NCBI GenBank assembly: GCA_963853835.1
Contig: OY970829.1
Coordinates: forward strand, 30,219,764-30,283,763
Reading direction: 5' to 3'
Origin: Calendula officinalis
Taxonomy: Eukaryota; Streptophyta; Magnoliopsida; Asterales; Asteraceae
Length of the DNA stretch: 64,000 bases
A program made the translations under genes and the position numbers. The notes under the pieces are model-generated. The model was not told the DNA's origin. It did not search any database and was given only the letters and a program-made list of their open reading frames with translations. Each line of letters begins with the position of its first letter. Position 1 is the stretch's first letter. Below, piece after piece: positions 24,323 through 36,527 of this stretch.

Positions 24323-24926
24323 CTTGTATGGAAGAAAATGCAGAACACCTGTCTGTTGGATGGAGGTTGGAGAGAAGCAGTTAGTCGGACCAGATATTTT
24401 TCAACAAACAGCAAACAACGTAACTCAGATAAGAGATAGACTCAAAGTTGCTCAAGATAGGCAGAAAAGCTACGCCAACAAAAGGAGAAAACCTATCGAG
24501 TTCCAAGTTGGTGATAGGGTATTATTAAAAGTATCTCCATGGAAAAGAGTACTACGTTTTGGCAAAAAGGGTAAGCTACGACCACGTTATATTGGACCAT
24601 ACAAAATAACTGAGAAAATAGGTGCAATAGCATATCAACTTGAATTACCAGAAGAATTAAATGGGATACACAATACATTTCACGTGTCTAACTTGAAGAA
24701 ATGTCTTGTTGAAGAAGATGCAGCGATTCCAACCGAAGATATCATAGTCGATGATAAACTCAACTTTATAAAGAAACCCATAGCAGTCACAGAATGCAAA
24801 GTTAAGAAGCTTCGAAACAAGGATGTATCCTTGGTATTAGTTCATTGGGATTGTACTCACGGGATAAAAGCTACATGGAAAGTTGAATCAGAAATGAAAA
24901 GCAAATACCCACACCTTTTCGAGTAA
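24323..24926 (+). pseudogene. Gypsy integrase C-terminus with chromodomain-like tail
   Basis: Continues the integrase cut by copia-1: LYGRKCRTPVCW, a GPY/F-type region (KLRPRYIGPYKITEKIG), NTFHVSNLKKC, and a tail with VKKLRNKDVSLVLVHWD and ATWKVESEMKSKYPHLF that resembles a chromodomain. Such tails steer integration to marked chromatin. The frame is open to TAA at 24924; the upstream protein is broken. A purine-rich segment follows before the LTR. Confidence 0.88.
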
Positions 24927-24963
24927 GATTTCGAGGACGAAATTCTTATAAGTGAGAGAGAAT

Positions 24964-26460
24964 TGTAACACCCCTATTTTCATATTAATAAAGGTACTAT
25001 TTCAGAATAATAAAAACACATATCTTTCTATGATTCTAGAGCTTTTGCAAGAGATTAGTTAAGTATATATTACTATAAAAGAACATAAACACTTAGGAAT
25101 GTTTGTTATGGAAAATTCTTCTAAATTTAATCTAAAAATAAAAATTTAAAAATAAGCAAGCAAGCTCACAAGTAGATCACCATGTGCTTACATCATGCTT
25201 ATAGAGAGAGGTCCTTACAATTACTACAACACAATCAACAAGTCACTTATGCCTAGATGATGAAGAGTAGTGACCAAGTAAACCTAAAAATATGTTCTTA
25301 TCCACAATTAAAACCTGTCCAGGTGTAAATACTCACTGTCCAGATCTGCCGGAGTTAGTTATAGGTCTTAAAGCATGACATTTCAAGGCTAGAAGCTTGA
25401 GGTGTAAAATACCTAGAGGTCTAGGTACCCTAGGTTTCAAGATTCCCAAAAAATTATCATAATTTAAGCTTATGTAACAAGTAAGTAATGCATAGTATTT
25501 GCCTATAGATAGCATGTAAGAGTAAGAACAATTAATTATTTCAAAAAGAGTTAATTACACAAATGGTCCTTTAAGATGATACCACGTTGCAAGTGTGATC
25601 CTAATCTTTTAATTTCGACAATCTCAGTCCTTTAAGATTACCGATTTTGCACGTTTGGTCCTTTAGGCCAAACGGTGTTAAATTTTTCTGTTAAGTGACC
25701 TAATGTGCAATGCACATGAAGGTAAAATAGTCATTTTAAGTAACAATAAGTAATGCATAGTATTTGCCTATAAATAGCAGTTAAGATTAAGAACAATCGA
25801 TCATTCCAAAAAGTAAGAAAAAGCTAAGAACTATCAAGCAAGCTAAAAGCAAGGTGAGTATGTTTATGAGATTTTTGTGATATATACATGCTAATATGCT
25901 ATGTGTTAAATGTTTTGACTAACGTTACCATGCTTTTTTACTTCTATATTTCCAAGGCATATTTTTAAGCATACGGTAATGTTACCATGAAAGTTTTTAT
26001 GCGTGCATGGCCACCTAAATACCCAACGTACGGGGTAAAGTATTAAGGGACGTCATGCAAACGACCCTTACGGGACAGCTATATGTGGATCCCGAGGTTA
26101 GTTAAGCTTATAGAAGTATGGCCTACTTACATGTATCTATGAGATCTCAAACGAATATTTTAAGCATGAAATGTATTTCTTTTTATGTTATGCTAAATGT
26201 CAAAATCAAAACTACTCGCTAAGCTTAAAGCTTACATATTCTTGTATGTATCACAGGAAACAAGGAGTAGGGACCACCGAAGTATTGCTACCTAAATAAA
26301 CTAGATTCTTATGAAAGTGCCTAAGTACTTCCGGGTAGTATTATAACCATAATGTAATGATGTAATAAGAAAGATGTTAAGCTTATGAAAGTTGTCAGTT
26401 GTATAACAAATTAAAGCATAAGAAAAGATAAGTGATGGTACTCGGGAAACCGGGGTGTCA
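24964..26460 (+). repeat. Gypsy 3' LTR, ~1.5 kb
   Basis: Starts tgtaacacccc and ends accggggtgtca, typical for chromovirus LTRs. Contains a duplicated block and a TIR-repeat fragment (25485-25813). A TATA-like tgcctataaatagca lies near 25768. The 5' partner is absent, so age cannot be estimated. Confidence 0.75.
25485..25813. repeat. Direct repeat bracketing a TIR-repeat fragment
   Basis: aagtaatgcatagtatttgc and ~65 bp around it occur at 25485-25548 and 25748-25813. Between them lies one end of a repeat beginning gttaattacacaaatggtcc, related to Pack-MULE-type termini but without its partner. Either LTR duplication with insertion or template switching could explain this. Confidence 0.5.
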
Positions 26461-26758
26461 TAATGATAACCGAGAAAATGGGAGCTCATCGTCATCGGCT
26501 GACGGTACACCTCCCAATCCACTCACCACCGCCCCAGGCAATCGCCGGAGCTTCACCGGTTCATCTGACCTCGTAGATTCTTCGTCGATCAAAAAGTCTC
26601 TAATTCGACATCCAGCAATTTGGGAGAATTGTTGCTATTTTTCGAATTTGGAATTCGATATTTATATTACTTTGCTAAGTTTAGAAGATTTGGTGTTTTT
26701 TTTAGCTGTAATTAAGTTGCCCTTGTTGGGACCGAGAAAGGAGATGCAGTTTGACTAG
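26461..26758 (+). pseudogene. Possible exon remnant beside the gypsy LTR
   Basis: After the LTR the frame reads NDNRENGSSSSSADGTPPNP, then NRRSFTGSSDLVDSSSIKKS, a Ser/Pro-rich composition and higher GC unlike nearby repeats, as in a host first exon. No domain is recognised and no start belongs to it (the ATGs are in the LTR). It may be a gene into which the gypsy element inserted. Confidence 0.3.
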
Positions 26759-27269
26759 TCATTATATTTTGACTGAAATTTTACATTCTAAAGAAAATTG
26801 ATGGTTGAATTATAATCTAGGTCAAACTGTGGTAAACAATACATGTCGTTATTATTTTGTTTAATTCCGGTAAAAAAGATGGCACCAATTCAAATTATTA
26901 CAGTTTTAAATTTTGGATAGTAGGAAACTGTTAGGCGATAATCTGAAACAGTTGGCTGAGTGGTGATTTTGAAAAGGTAATGTTTTTATCTCTTTCGGTA
27001 AAATGTTGATATATTATTTCTTAAATAAAGTATTAAATAAAGTATTTTTCAGGAGAACCATTTTTATACTAGTTTATAAATGTTGGTAGGTACTTGGTAA
27101 TTGAGTGCCAATACCTTGTCTTAATCCCACGTGTGTATAAGATTAAGAATTTTGGAAAATTGTGCATCTATTAAATGTCATGTGTGAGCATGATAATAGA
27201 ACCTGGTTAACTTTCCATATCCTAGGTGATAAAAATAGATGTCAAGTGAGTCATTTATACTGTATACAT
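26759..27269. other. AT-rich intergenic, nothing recognised
   Basis: No ORF, TIR or tandem structure seen. Confidence 0.35.
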
Positions 27270-27414
27270 GAGTAAATTACATTTTTCATCCTCGTTGTTT
27301 TTTGTTTCTGCAAGTTTCGTCCCTCCCAACTTGTTTTAGCAGTTTTTGTACTTTTATGCGGGTTTGTCTGTGATCCACCTAAAATGATCAAAATACCTTA
27401 TCTTTATTTATTAG

Positions 27415-28554
27415 TGAAGGGTTTCATTGTAACTGATTGACCACTTGGATCAACCTCCTAGTATACTTGGTTCGAACCATACTGTCAAGAACATGAACTT
27501 GTTCTTGCCGGTTAAACCAACTAGCTAGTTTAATCCCTAATAGCGGAACTGAGATTAAACTTAATCCTTAAACCCTAAAGGATTGGGGATGTTGAAAATC
27601 TAAACTAGATTAACAAGAAAAGAAACCTTGTACGAAAAACTCGAACACACACACATGCGTGTGTGTATTCGACGAACTAACCGAGAACCCTAGGGTTCTT
27701 GGTTCGACTTTCATACAAAGGGGAGATGGGAAAAAGGGTTTTTCCGATTCATACCTTAGATTGATCAAGATTGATCCACCAGTGATAAACACAACGAGAA
27801 GCCCTCTAGATAAGCTCTTGTAATGATCCTTGTTCTTCAAGACTTGAAGAACACGAAGAACGAACGAAGAACACGAAAAACACAAGGCTTGTGTTCTTGG
27901 GATGTGTTTCGGCCGAATCTAGGGTTAGGGAGAGGAGGAATTTCGTGGCTTATGGTGTGTGGTAGAAGGAATAAAGTGAAGCCTAGATCTTCTATTTATA
28001 ATGGAATATCTTTCACTTAAGTCCTTCTAATTTAATTAAGAAACGTTTCTTAATTAATCTTTTCCTTTTACACTTCCAACCCTTATAGTTTATCTAGTTA
28101 TTATTGTTGCACTTAATTATTAAATGTCTAGTATTAATACACTAATATATTCCGTATATTATATACACGAAATATATATACCTTGTATTTATACTTTTAA
28201 TAATTAATTATATAATAAACCCTATATAATTTAGACAATAATATTATCCAACACCATATGATTTAATTACTTTAAATCATATTATGGATAGTCTATAATT
28301 AAAACATTGTATATTTACTCAACTAGTAAATATACAAATACTTGTATTAATTACTTAGATAAACTAATCTAGTAATAAGTCGAACTTAACTTAATTCTTA
28401 ACTGATTCATAAATGACTATTATGAATCATTCCTCTTCCAAGTATCATTACATATCTTTCTCGTATTACACGCACTCACCGATGTGACCCTTGAGTGTCC
28501 TATAGACATGGACGTGACATCATAGGTTGACTAACTGTGCACATAAATCCTTCA
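27415..28554 (-). repeat. Element 3 LTR (left, 3' in sense)
   Basis: tgaagggtttca ... taaatccttca. Reverse-strand TATA at about 27992-28000. Short frames inside both LTRs (27610-27885 and 34920-35195) are paired artefacts, not genes. Confidence 0.93.
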
Positions 28555-31089
28555 GACTCCCACTTGTGCAAGTTCGTAACCTTAGCTTGATTACACTAGT
28601 CCTGCAGCGGCCCTCTAGCAGGTAATACAGGATAACCAAGTCATAGAAACTCTTATACCCAGGTATTGTTTAGAAAAACATATTAATAGCGTCGTCTAGT
28701 AAAGAACACTCCGTCTTTACTTCTTGGGTAACGTGTTAGGTTTATCCCTTGCAGCACGATATTTGTGATAACGAATACGAGCATGGTAGAAATTATCAAC
28801 TCCTGTACTCAAAATCATTTCTTGACCTCTTGATTTAAAACTTTATGATAACGACAAAGAACAAATCAGTTCGTTGAGCACGGCCGTGCATTTTCAGTTT
28901 ATCATCATGTCAAGGGACCCATAAATATCTCTCCTAAAAAGGAGGTGAAATTACCATCTTGTTATATTTCGATTCAAAATACAAATTCCTCTGTACCCAG
29001 TAAAGCCTCGTATGACAGCCATATTTCAGAATTGTCTAAGACGAACCAAAGCACATTAGTCATTATATCCCAAACCAAATACCTCAGGCTTAAGGACAAT
29101 CCTAGTGAATAATACTTTAGAACTTTTCAACCACGAAGTATTATCACAGTGGTCAATCCAATATTCGTCGAGCTCCAACAGAATATCACCGATATTTGGT
29201 TTACACAAAAACTTGTGTAGCTAGCTATCTTCGAAGAACTTCGAATCTACCACCAAATACCGCGATAACGTTAACGTCCCATCAAGGTTCCCACCAAGAC
29301 GAGTAGTCACGGATTTATATCTTTTGAATAAAGTAACTTTTATTCATGGATCTTTTAAAACATACAAAGTCTGAATAATAATGATGCTAACTCATGTGTT
29401 ATTCCTCACTGGACATAGATACAGAATTATTACTGGATCATTAATTACTTATTCCTTTTGTTCATGTTGATTACTTAATGACTTTTACAACCTTAATTGT
29501 AACTTTATCACTAAACTAGTCATTTCTATTAAACTAAAGACATAAGACAAGTATTTGAAAAATACTATTTTTTTTGCCTTTGCTAGATTTTGTTCTTGCA
29601 ACATTTTAGAACGTATTCTAGTCTTGCCTTTTATGCAATTCGGTAAACATATGAGGATTGGAAAGTAACTCCTTAGTTTCTTGAATTCATAAAATTCGCC
29701 TTGTAACTAAAGCCTCTTTTAGTCACTTGATTTGTAGATATATCATTACTAGTTAAAGAAATTCCCTTAAATGATTAACTTATTCACTGGAGTGTGAATA
29801 TCCTATTAGATTTGCACTAATTAATCACAAGACTTATGACCACGCTATTAGGCTTGCAATAATCTAATCAACGATCATTTATCATTTCTCTTAACTCTTT
29901 GGTTAACGACTTGGTAAAACCTTGTTGTTAATATCCTAACTAACTTACTATATTCATTAGTACCTCTAATGAATATGTTAGTCATAGCTCCCACTAAATT
30001 TTATGGAAATAAGCATCACTTAAACTACTACTACTTTTGACCTAGTCAAAACTTTATAGTTTAACCCTTTAAGAATTAATCAATTATCAAAGTCAACCTT
30101 TGGATTTGCGAATATCCAACATTCCTTTGAAGGGAATCATGACTTTCATTGATTACTGTATCTAACAAGTATAAGACACTTGAAACGATACTTCCTATTC
30201 TTAAGTGTATTAGTATCTCTTAAGAATCTCATTTAATGCAAAGTCATTTCTTGGATTTCTCAAATATCCATTATTCCTATTAGGGAATTATGACTTGATC
30301 AAATGTTGTATTTATTACAAGTAAAAAAGATTTGCAATAATACCTTTTAATTCTTAAATTCTTTAATATAGTTTGTCTCTTTCAAGATTTCATTTAATGT
30401 TTAAGTCATTTTCCTTGGATTATACGAATATCCAATTATTCCTATTAGGGAATTATGACTTCATTAAATTTCTTTATCACAAGTATGAAAGATTTGTAAT
30501 AATATTCTTTAAAGTCCATCTTGATTATATCCAATATAATCATACTATATTAACACTAATACTTTAAAACTTACTATCATAAGTAACATTACTTAAGATG
30601 TTTTAAATAAGTTCAATGTACCTTGAACTTTATGCTTTCCATAAAAACTCTTAAATACTTTCATTAGAAAAACTTTCTAATTACTAGCATCTAAGTAATT
30701 TGAGCTTCTAAAATATTCACACAACAATCAAACAAATATAAACAATGAGATCATTATTAAGTCAATACTTGACTTTATAATCTAGTCATAAAACTTGACT
30801 AGTATAATCAACACACATGCACACACAATATAATTCAACCATGGATTCAACGATAAACACCAAAATTTATCATAAAAATAGAAAATGTAATTTTGTTCAA
30901 AACAACATAAAAAACGAAAATTGTTTTACTGAATCCATACGAAAATATACTGAATTAAAACGTGGTGCTTGTGGGATCATTATCTCATGTTAGTCGATCT
31001 AACTTTCCATCATCTCATGCAATAAACGATTGCTAAAGTTGAGTTACTCGTAATAACTTTTACAAGTAGGAAAAGGAGTATCTAGAAGT
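28555..31089 (-). other. Element 3 internal, non-coding
   Basis: Starts (in reverse) with a purine-rich gtgggagtc next to the LTR, the likely polypurine tract. Three diverged copies of a unit with gaatatccaa.tattccta and gggaattatgactt occur near 30100, 30265 and 30425. No pol homology is evident. Confidence 0.5.
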
Positions 31090-31800
31090 TGGTCAAGTCA
31101 ACTGAGTAGCAAGCATGGCCTCCTACCCTTTGACCCTCGCCACAACCAAGATATCGTTTCTCGATCCTTGTCTTGTTTGGCTTTACCTTCTTGACCTTTT
31201 GTTTGACTCTATTACCCTTGGGAACGTTTTGGCTGAGATCGGTTTTACCCTTTCCCTTTCCACTGTGCCTCTCTCTTTTTCACTACCATCATCAGTTACT
31301 ACGAGATCATTCTTAAACTTGGTCCCCAAAATCTACTCATTAGTCTTGAGCACGAAATGTAGCTCAACAATGGATTGCTCCATATTTTGTATGTTGTAGT
31401 TGACTACATAAGACTTATAGTCATCTAACAACGAGTTGAGTATCATTACTGTTGCTAACTGCAACGGTACTAGGTGTCCTAGTCTTTTTAAGACGATCCA
31501 TGTGCTCTTTCATTTTCATGACGTGAGCACTTACTGATGATCCCTTAACCATCTTGCAAGAGTTGAACACTCTACAAGAGTAATATGCTTGTACAGGTTC
31601 ATCTCTAGCATTCGTGTCAGGGGCATTTAGCATTACTCTTTTTAGGACATTTCCTTTTCTCTCATGCCTAAGCATAATCCGAAGATCACGCTTCCAATTG
31701 AGAAACTTTGACCTAGTCAATTTGTCCTTTTCTAGAAACAAGCGTAGTGAGAGATTATTGGAACGTGTCGTTCTGGTTGTTGCTGCCGTCTACAAATCAA
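31090..31800 (-). pseudogene. Element 3 gag remnant
   Basis: Minus-strand frame 31741-31421 reads FLNWKRDLRIMLRHERKG and VMKMKEHMDRLKK, matching copia gag (UBN2) helices; it continues in a second frame (LLDDYKSYVVNYNIQNME, IVELHFVLKTNE) to about 31100, with at least one stop. A basic KKVKPNKT-like stretch follows, where a nucleocapsid would lie, but no CCHC knuckle is seen. Confidence 0.7.
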
Positions 31801-33200
31801 ACCCAGTTTAATAAGTAATCATCAACAAACATCTTTAAAATATATTATAAACCCATAATTTATATTTTAGGCCTAGGATCCATATATCACATTCTCGCCG
31901 CAAGGTTTGGGCACTTCCCGACGAGACATGCTATTTCTGGTACGTAACATCCTTACCAATCGTATCAAGACTTGACACGATTCCTAGGGGTCGTAGAATC
32001 TTTAGACTTACAACTTATTACAACTTTGTTCAATTTAATTGCACATTTCTAAGTTTGTAATAAAGTCTAGTATGTTTATTCTACTCAAGTAATTTTTGGG
32101 CCGGGACTCCCGATTATCACCAAAGTAGATCAGACCATCTAAGACAGTGCGATGTTCTGCGCCGGGACTCCCGATTATCACAGAACCTTACGCACCCTAA
32201 CACTCGCAATGATTTGAATCCATATCTAACGTTCTTTCTCCTTACAATATGAATATCGTTGAACAAGTGAGGTGTTCCATTAGGTGGATAGTACTTCGAT
32301 CTAAGATTTTCTTGGTTTTGTTTAAGTCTTAAACTAAACTTAAACCTTATTCCAATTTTAATCTTTATTTAAAATGTGCGAATTGTGTTATTCAAGAATT
32401 CCACAAGACGCCTTTCTAAATATCTTTTAAAACTTTAAGTTTTAAATTTGTTCGATTTTACTTTGTATACCTAAAGACGAGGAGTACAAAAGATATTATT
32501 AGGTTTTGTGAAAAACCTTATCTTAATAAAACGTACTTGTTTTATTTACTTGAAAAACTTCAAACCCTATGTTAAACTTTAAAATAGAGATTTTAATTCT
32601 TTATGACTTACGAACACAAGTCATAACTTTAATTTAACATAACTAGTTTTTCTACGTTTAATAATAAAATTAAACATTTGCTTATTAGATTCTCCAAAAT
32701 ATGTCCTAGGGACACATTTATAAACTTTGTGACTTTCTTGTGTAGCTCCCACTAATTCCAACAACCATGATGGAACTTGAGTAAACACAATCACTAGTTT
32801 GTACTTGGTGAACACTAATAGACTTATTATATATATAAGCTATATATAATAATCTTAGTTTGTTTTAAACCATTCTTATATTTAACTTAGACTAGTTAAA
32901 TATATGTTCTAAAATTTCCTAAGTTATTTTACCCTTGATCATTAATCTAGTATTTTACGTAACTCGTAATATACTTGTATAAATAACTAGTTATAATTAC
33001 TTATAACTTTATATAATCTAATATAATATTTATAACTTTTGTATCATCTAATTATAATATAACTTCTTTTGTACAATTTCTAATTGTTTACAACTTTGTA
33101 CATTCTAGTTCAAAATATAACTTAATACAAATTTCTAGTTACTTAATATTATGACTATGATAAAAAATAACATTTAATTTAATTGTTCCATTTAATCTTG

Positions 33201-33204
<4 letters not shown>
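31801..33204. other. Element 3 internal, AT-rich leader
   Basis: No ORF. Two copies of gccgggactcccgattatca (32100 and 32161) are a local GC-rich repeat. Confidence 0.5.
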
Positions 33205-33290
<86 letters not shown>

Positions 33291-33537
33291 TTCCTCCGAT
33301 TCAAAATAAGTGATACACTTGGGGTTTCACGGTTTTTGAGGCAAAAGATTATAATGATTATTAAATTAGATTAATTAGATGGTTAGTGGGGAATGAGTCC
33401 CACACCTTTATTAAAGTAGATAGTTAGTGGTTGTGGGTCCCATTTTTTTTGCCAAATAAGGAAACTTTTCAAAGTGTATCACTTATTTTAAATCACCCCA
33501 AAAAGGAAAGTGTATCACTTATTTTGAATCGGAGGAA

Positions 33538-33580
<43 letters not shown>
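33205..33580. repeat. (TA)n tract split by a Stowaway-like MITE
   Basis: TA dinucleotides at 33205-33289 and 33539-33578. Between them is a 249-bp MITE (33290-33538) with TIRs cttcctccgattcaaaataa/ttattttgaatcggaggaag. Its interior differs from the MITEs at 1386 and 1926, so it is a related but separate family. Confidence 0.9.
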
Positions 33581-33585
<5 letters not shown>

Positions 33586-34127
33586 TCTTTAAAAACTTAT
33601 AACATTCTTAGTAAGAATATTACATCTAATTTGTACATTTGTATTTTTACTTAGACTAATTAAAATACGTACAAACTATTTTATCTTTTTAAAATCACTT
33701 TTGAATAATTTGAAAAATCCAAAAAATTATATAATATAATATAAATACATCTTGTTAATTTTAAGACTTTAAAATTAACACTTCTCTTCTATCCTTAATT
33801 AAATTTAATTAATTAAACCTTTTTTGATCAATTAAAACCTAGTTTTAATTTACTTGATGAATAACGCCCTTTTAGTTAAAGATTAATCCTAATCAATCCT
33901 ATTTTAAATAATTATTAAACTTTGTTTAAATTCTAGCATAGACTATAACTTTAAGAATTTTATTTAAACTTATTTAATTTAAATCTTCTAAACAAAAACT
34001 TTGTCTAGATTTCTAGATTTAAAGAACTAGTTTTAATAAACTCATTAAAACAATAATCAAACCTTATTAAACATAAACTTGTTTAATTTTCTAGGTTCTA
34101 GATTATGTTCTTGATTAATCCTATTAA

Positions 34128-34625
34128 CCGATTAAACTAAACTAGTTTAATGTTCTTGGTCCTAGGGTTCTTTAGGGTTTCGAATTCTGTAAGCCTAAGA
34201 AACTTTTTCACCAATTAAACTAAACTAGTTTAACATACTTGGTGTCCAAGTTTCCTCCTAGATTTCGAAAATCTAAAGGATTAGGAAAGAATCCTTTTGA
34301 CCAATTAAACTAATCTAGTTTAACATACTTGGTCCTAGGGTTTTCCTAAGATCATGAAATTTTGGAGAAAGGAAAGAAATCCTTTTGATCAATTAAACTT
34401 AACTAGTTTAACATTCTTGATCCTATGGTTCTTTCTTGATCACGAAATTTCTAGGGAGAAGAATCCTATTGACCAATTAAACTAAACTAGTTTAATATTC
34501 TTGGTCCTAGGGTTCTTTTAGTGATTTCGAAAAATACTAGGGTTAGAATCCTTTTGACCAATTAAACTAAGAAGTTTAACATTCTTGGTCCTAGGGTTCT
34601 TTACCCTTTTCGAAATTCTTAGGAA
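34128..34625. repeat. Six ~85-bp tandem units in element 3 leader
   Basis: Each unit has (g)accaattaaacta, then aactagtttaa, then cttggtcctagggtt, with variable purine-rich spacers. They lie just inside the primer site. ttaaactaaactagtttaa is partly self-complementary, giving a hairpin in every unit. Confidence 0.85.
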
Positions 34626-34710
34626 GAAAAAAAAGAAGGAACAAACTAAAAACTTGGAAATTAAACAAACAAAAAAAACTTTGTTATTCTTGTTTAGATT
34701 TCTAAACCAA

Positions 34711-34724
34711 CGCTCTGATACCAC
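34711..34724 (-). other. Element 3 primer binding site
   Basis: cgctctgataccac is the reverse complement of GTGGTATCAGAGCG, matching initiator Met tRNA; adjacent to the LTR at 34725. It fixes element orientation. Confidence 0.92.
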
Positions 34725-35864
34725 TGAAGGGTTTCATTGTAACTGATTGACCACTTGGATCAACCTCCTAGTATACTTGGTTCGAACCATACTGTCAAGA
34801 ACATGAACTTGTTCTTGCCGGTTAAACCAACTAGCTAGTTTAATCCCTAAAAGCGGAACTGAGATTAAACTTAATCCTTAAACCCTAAAGGATTGGGGAT
34901 GTTGGAAATCTAAACTAGATTAACAAGAAAAGAAACCTTGTACGAAAAACTCGAACACACACACATGCTTGTGTGTATTCGACGAACTGACCAAGAACCC
35001 TAGGGTTCTTGGTTCGACTTTCGTACAAAGGGGAGAAGGGAAAAAGGGTTTTTCCAATTCATACCTTAGATTGCTCAAGATTGATCCACCAGTGATAAAC
35101 ACAACGAGAAGCCCTCTAGATAAGCTCTTGTAATGATCCTTGTTCTTCAAGACTTGAAGAACACGAAGAACGAACGAAGAACACGAAGAATACAAGGCTT
35201 GTGTTCTTGGGATGTGTTTTGGCCGAATCTAGGGTTAGGGAGAGGAGGAATTTCGTGGCTTATGGTGTGTGGTGGAAGGAATAAAGTGAAGCCTAGATCT
35301 TCTATTTATAATGGAAGATCTTTCACTTAAGTCCTTCTAATTTAATTAAGAAACGTTTCTTAATTAATCTTTTCCTTTTACACTTCCAACCCTTATAGAT
35401 TATCTAGTTATTATTGTTGCACTTAATTATTAAATGTCTAGTATTAATACACTAATATATTCCGTATATTATATACACGAAATATATATACCTTGTATTT
35501 ATACTTTTAATAATTAATTATATAATAAACCCTATATAATTTAGACAATAATATTATCCAACACCATATGATTTAATTACTTTAAATCATATTACGGATA
35601 GTCTATAATTAACACATTGTATATTTACTCAACTAGTAAATGTACAAATACTTATATTAATTACTTAGATAAACTAATCTAGTAATAAGTCGAACTTAAC
35701 TTAATACTTAACTGATTCATAAATGAATATTATGAATCATTCATCTTCCAAGTATCATTACATATCTTTCTCGTATTACATGCACTCACCGATGTGACCC
35801 TTGAGTGTCCTATAGACATGGACGTGACATCATAGGTTGACTAGCTGTGCACATAAATCCTTCA
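34725..35864 (-). repeat. Element 3 LTR (right, 5' in sense)
   Basis: 1,140 bp, very similar to 27415-28554. Its reverse-strand TATA (tatttata, 35303-35310) lies in the loop of agatcttc/gaagatct, with outer arms agtgaa/ttcact. Confidence 0.93.
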
Positions 35865-36271
35865 ATTAGGTCTATGACTATTTTAAAACTTGTTTTTAGA
35901 AGAAAAAATGGTAGGTTTGCTTGATATCAAGAACAGAAAAAAGAAAGATAAAAGTAACTAAAAACGAAAAGAAATGAAGATAAGGTTATTTTGGTCATTT
36001 TAGGTGGCTCAGGGACAATACCTGAAAAAAACGAACTACAAGGACGAAAAATGCAAAAGAATTGAAAATTCAGGGGCGAAAATTGAAATTTAGTGTAAAA
36101 TGCATATACTATTATTTTGACCAGAATTTGTATAGGTAAGAAGAAGGATATCAGATGCATGTGTTGAACAAATAAAAGATTGTATACCCGAGTTTTTTTA
36201 CCACTAATCCGGTCAGAAGCATGGGCAGATGTATTTATATGTACCGACAGTTATGTGCATGATTATGGTGG

Positions 36272-36480
36272 CATTAATTTTTTTTTTTGAACAGCAAACT
36301 TATATATAAATTAATAAGGAGCTAGCGAGAAGCTAGGATACAACCAAACAACTTAGGAGAAACAAGAAACAACAGAGCCACCACAGATTAAGAACAACAA
36401 AAAGAAACAAACACCCGAGCCCAACAATGCTACTAACCAAACCTTAACACTGCATTGGATCAACACACCACATGGGCCAA
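36272..36480 (-). mobile_element. LINE 3'-end fragment (minus strand)
   Basis: Starts with a T10 run (poly-A tail in reverse), then tgaacagcaaactta and ggagctagcgagaagctagg, then A/C-rich sequence. This is a 5'-truncated non-LTR element without coding sequence. Confidence 0.6.
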
Positions 36481-36527
36481 ACCGAACTATCCCATTTCGA
36501 TTTTGATCTATATTTGATCCAAAAGAA

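Larger units (their letters stand above)
10132..26460 (+). mobile_element. Ty3/gypsy chromovirus, 5'-truncated and disrupted
   Basis: Order on the plus strand: gag, zinc knuckles, protease, RT, integrase core, integrase C-terminus with chromodomain-like tail, 3' LTR. The 5' LTR and primer site are missing; the left edge meets a LINE tip and a TA tract. Two insertions with exact 5-bp duplications interrupt it: a solo LTR in RT and copia-1 in integrase. A deletion removed the rest of RT, RNase H and the integrase N-terminus. The terminal chromodomain-like segment and the 3' LTR starting tgtaacacccc suggest a Tekay/Del-type chromovirus. It cannot move by itself. Confidence 0.85.
27415..35864 (-). 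mobile_element. Element 3: gag-only copia-type LTR element, TSD attag
   Basis: Two 1,140-bp LTRs and attag at 27410-27414 and 35865-35869 show an intact insertion. The primer site lies next to the right LTR in reverse (34711-34724), so the sense strand is minus. Only a gag remnant is recognisable; protease, integrase, RT and RNase H are not seen in 6.2 kb of internal DNA. This fits a large non-autonomous derivative (LARD or TR-GAG type) relying on another element's enzymes. A solo LTR of the family sits at 12008-13053. Confidence 0.85.
27270..36106. mobile_element. MULE/TIR-like repeat split by element 3
   Basis: The left arm (27270-27414, gagtaaattacatttttcat) and right arm (35870-36106) are inverted relatives: both contain a ccacctaaaatga(t/c)caaaata segment in opposite orientation and a cattttt(c)gtcc motif. 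Element 3 is inserted between them. Outer ends are degenerate and no target duplication is clear. Confidence 0.45.

Noticed and set aside
27610..27885. 91-codon minus-strand frame, repeated at 34920-35195
   Set aside because: Both copies lie within paired LTRs and mirror each other; frames follow from LTR identity, not coding.
33183..33374. Frame with Ile-Tyr repeats
   Set aside because: It is translation of a TA microsatellite.
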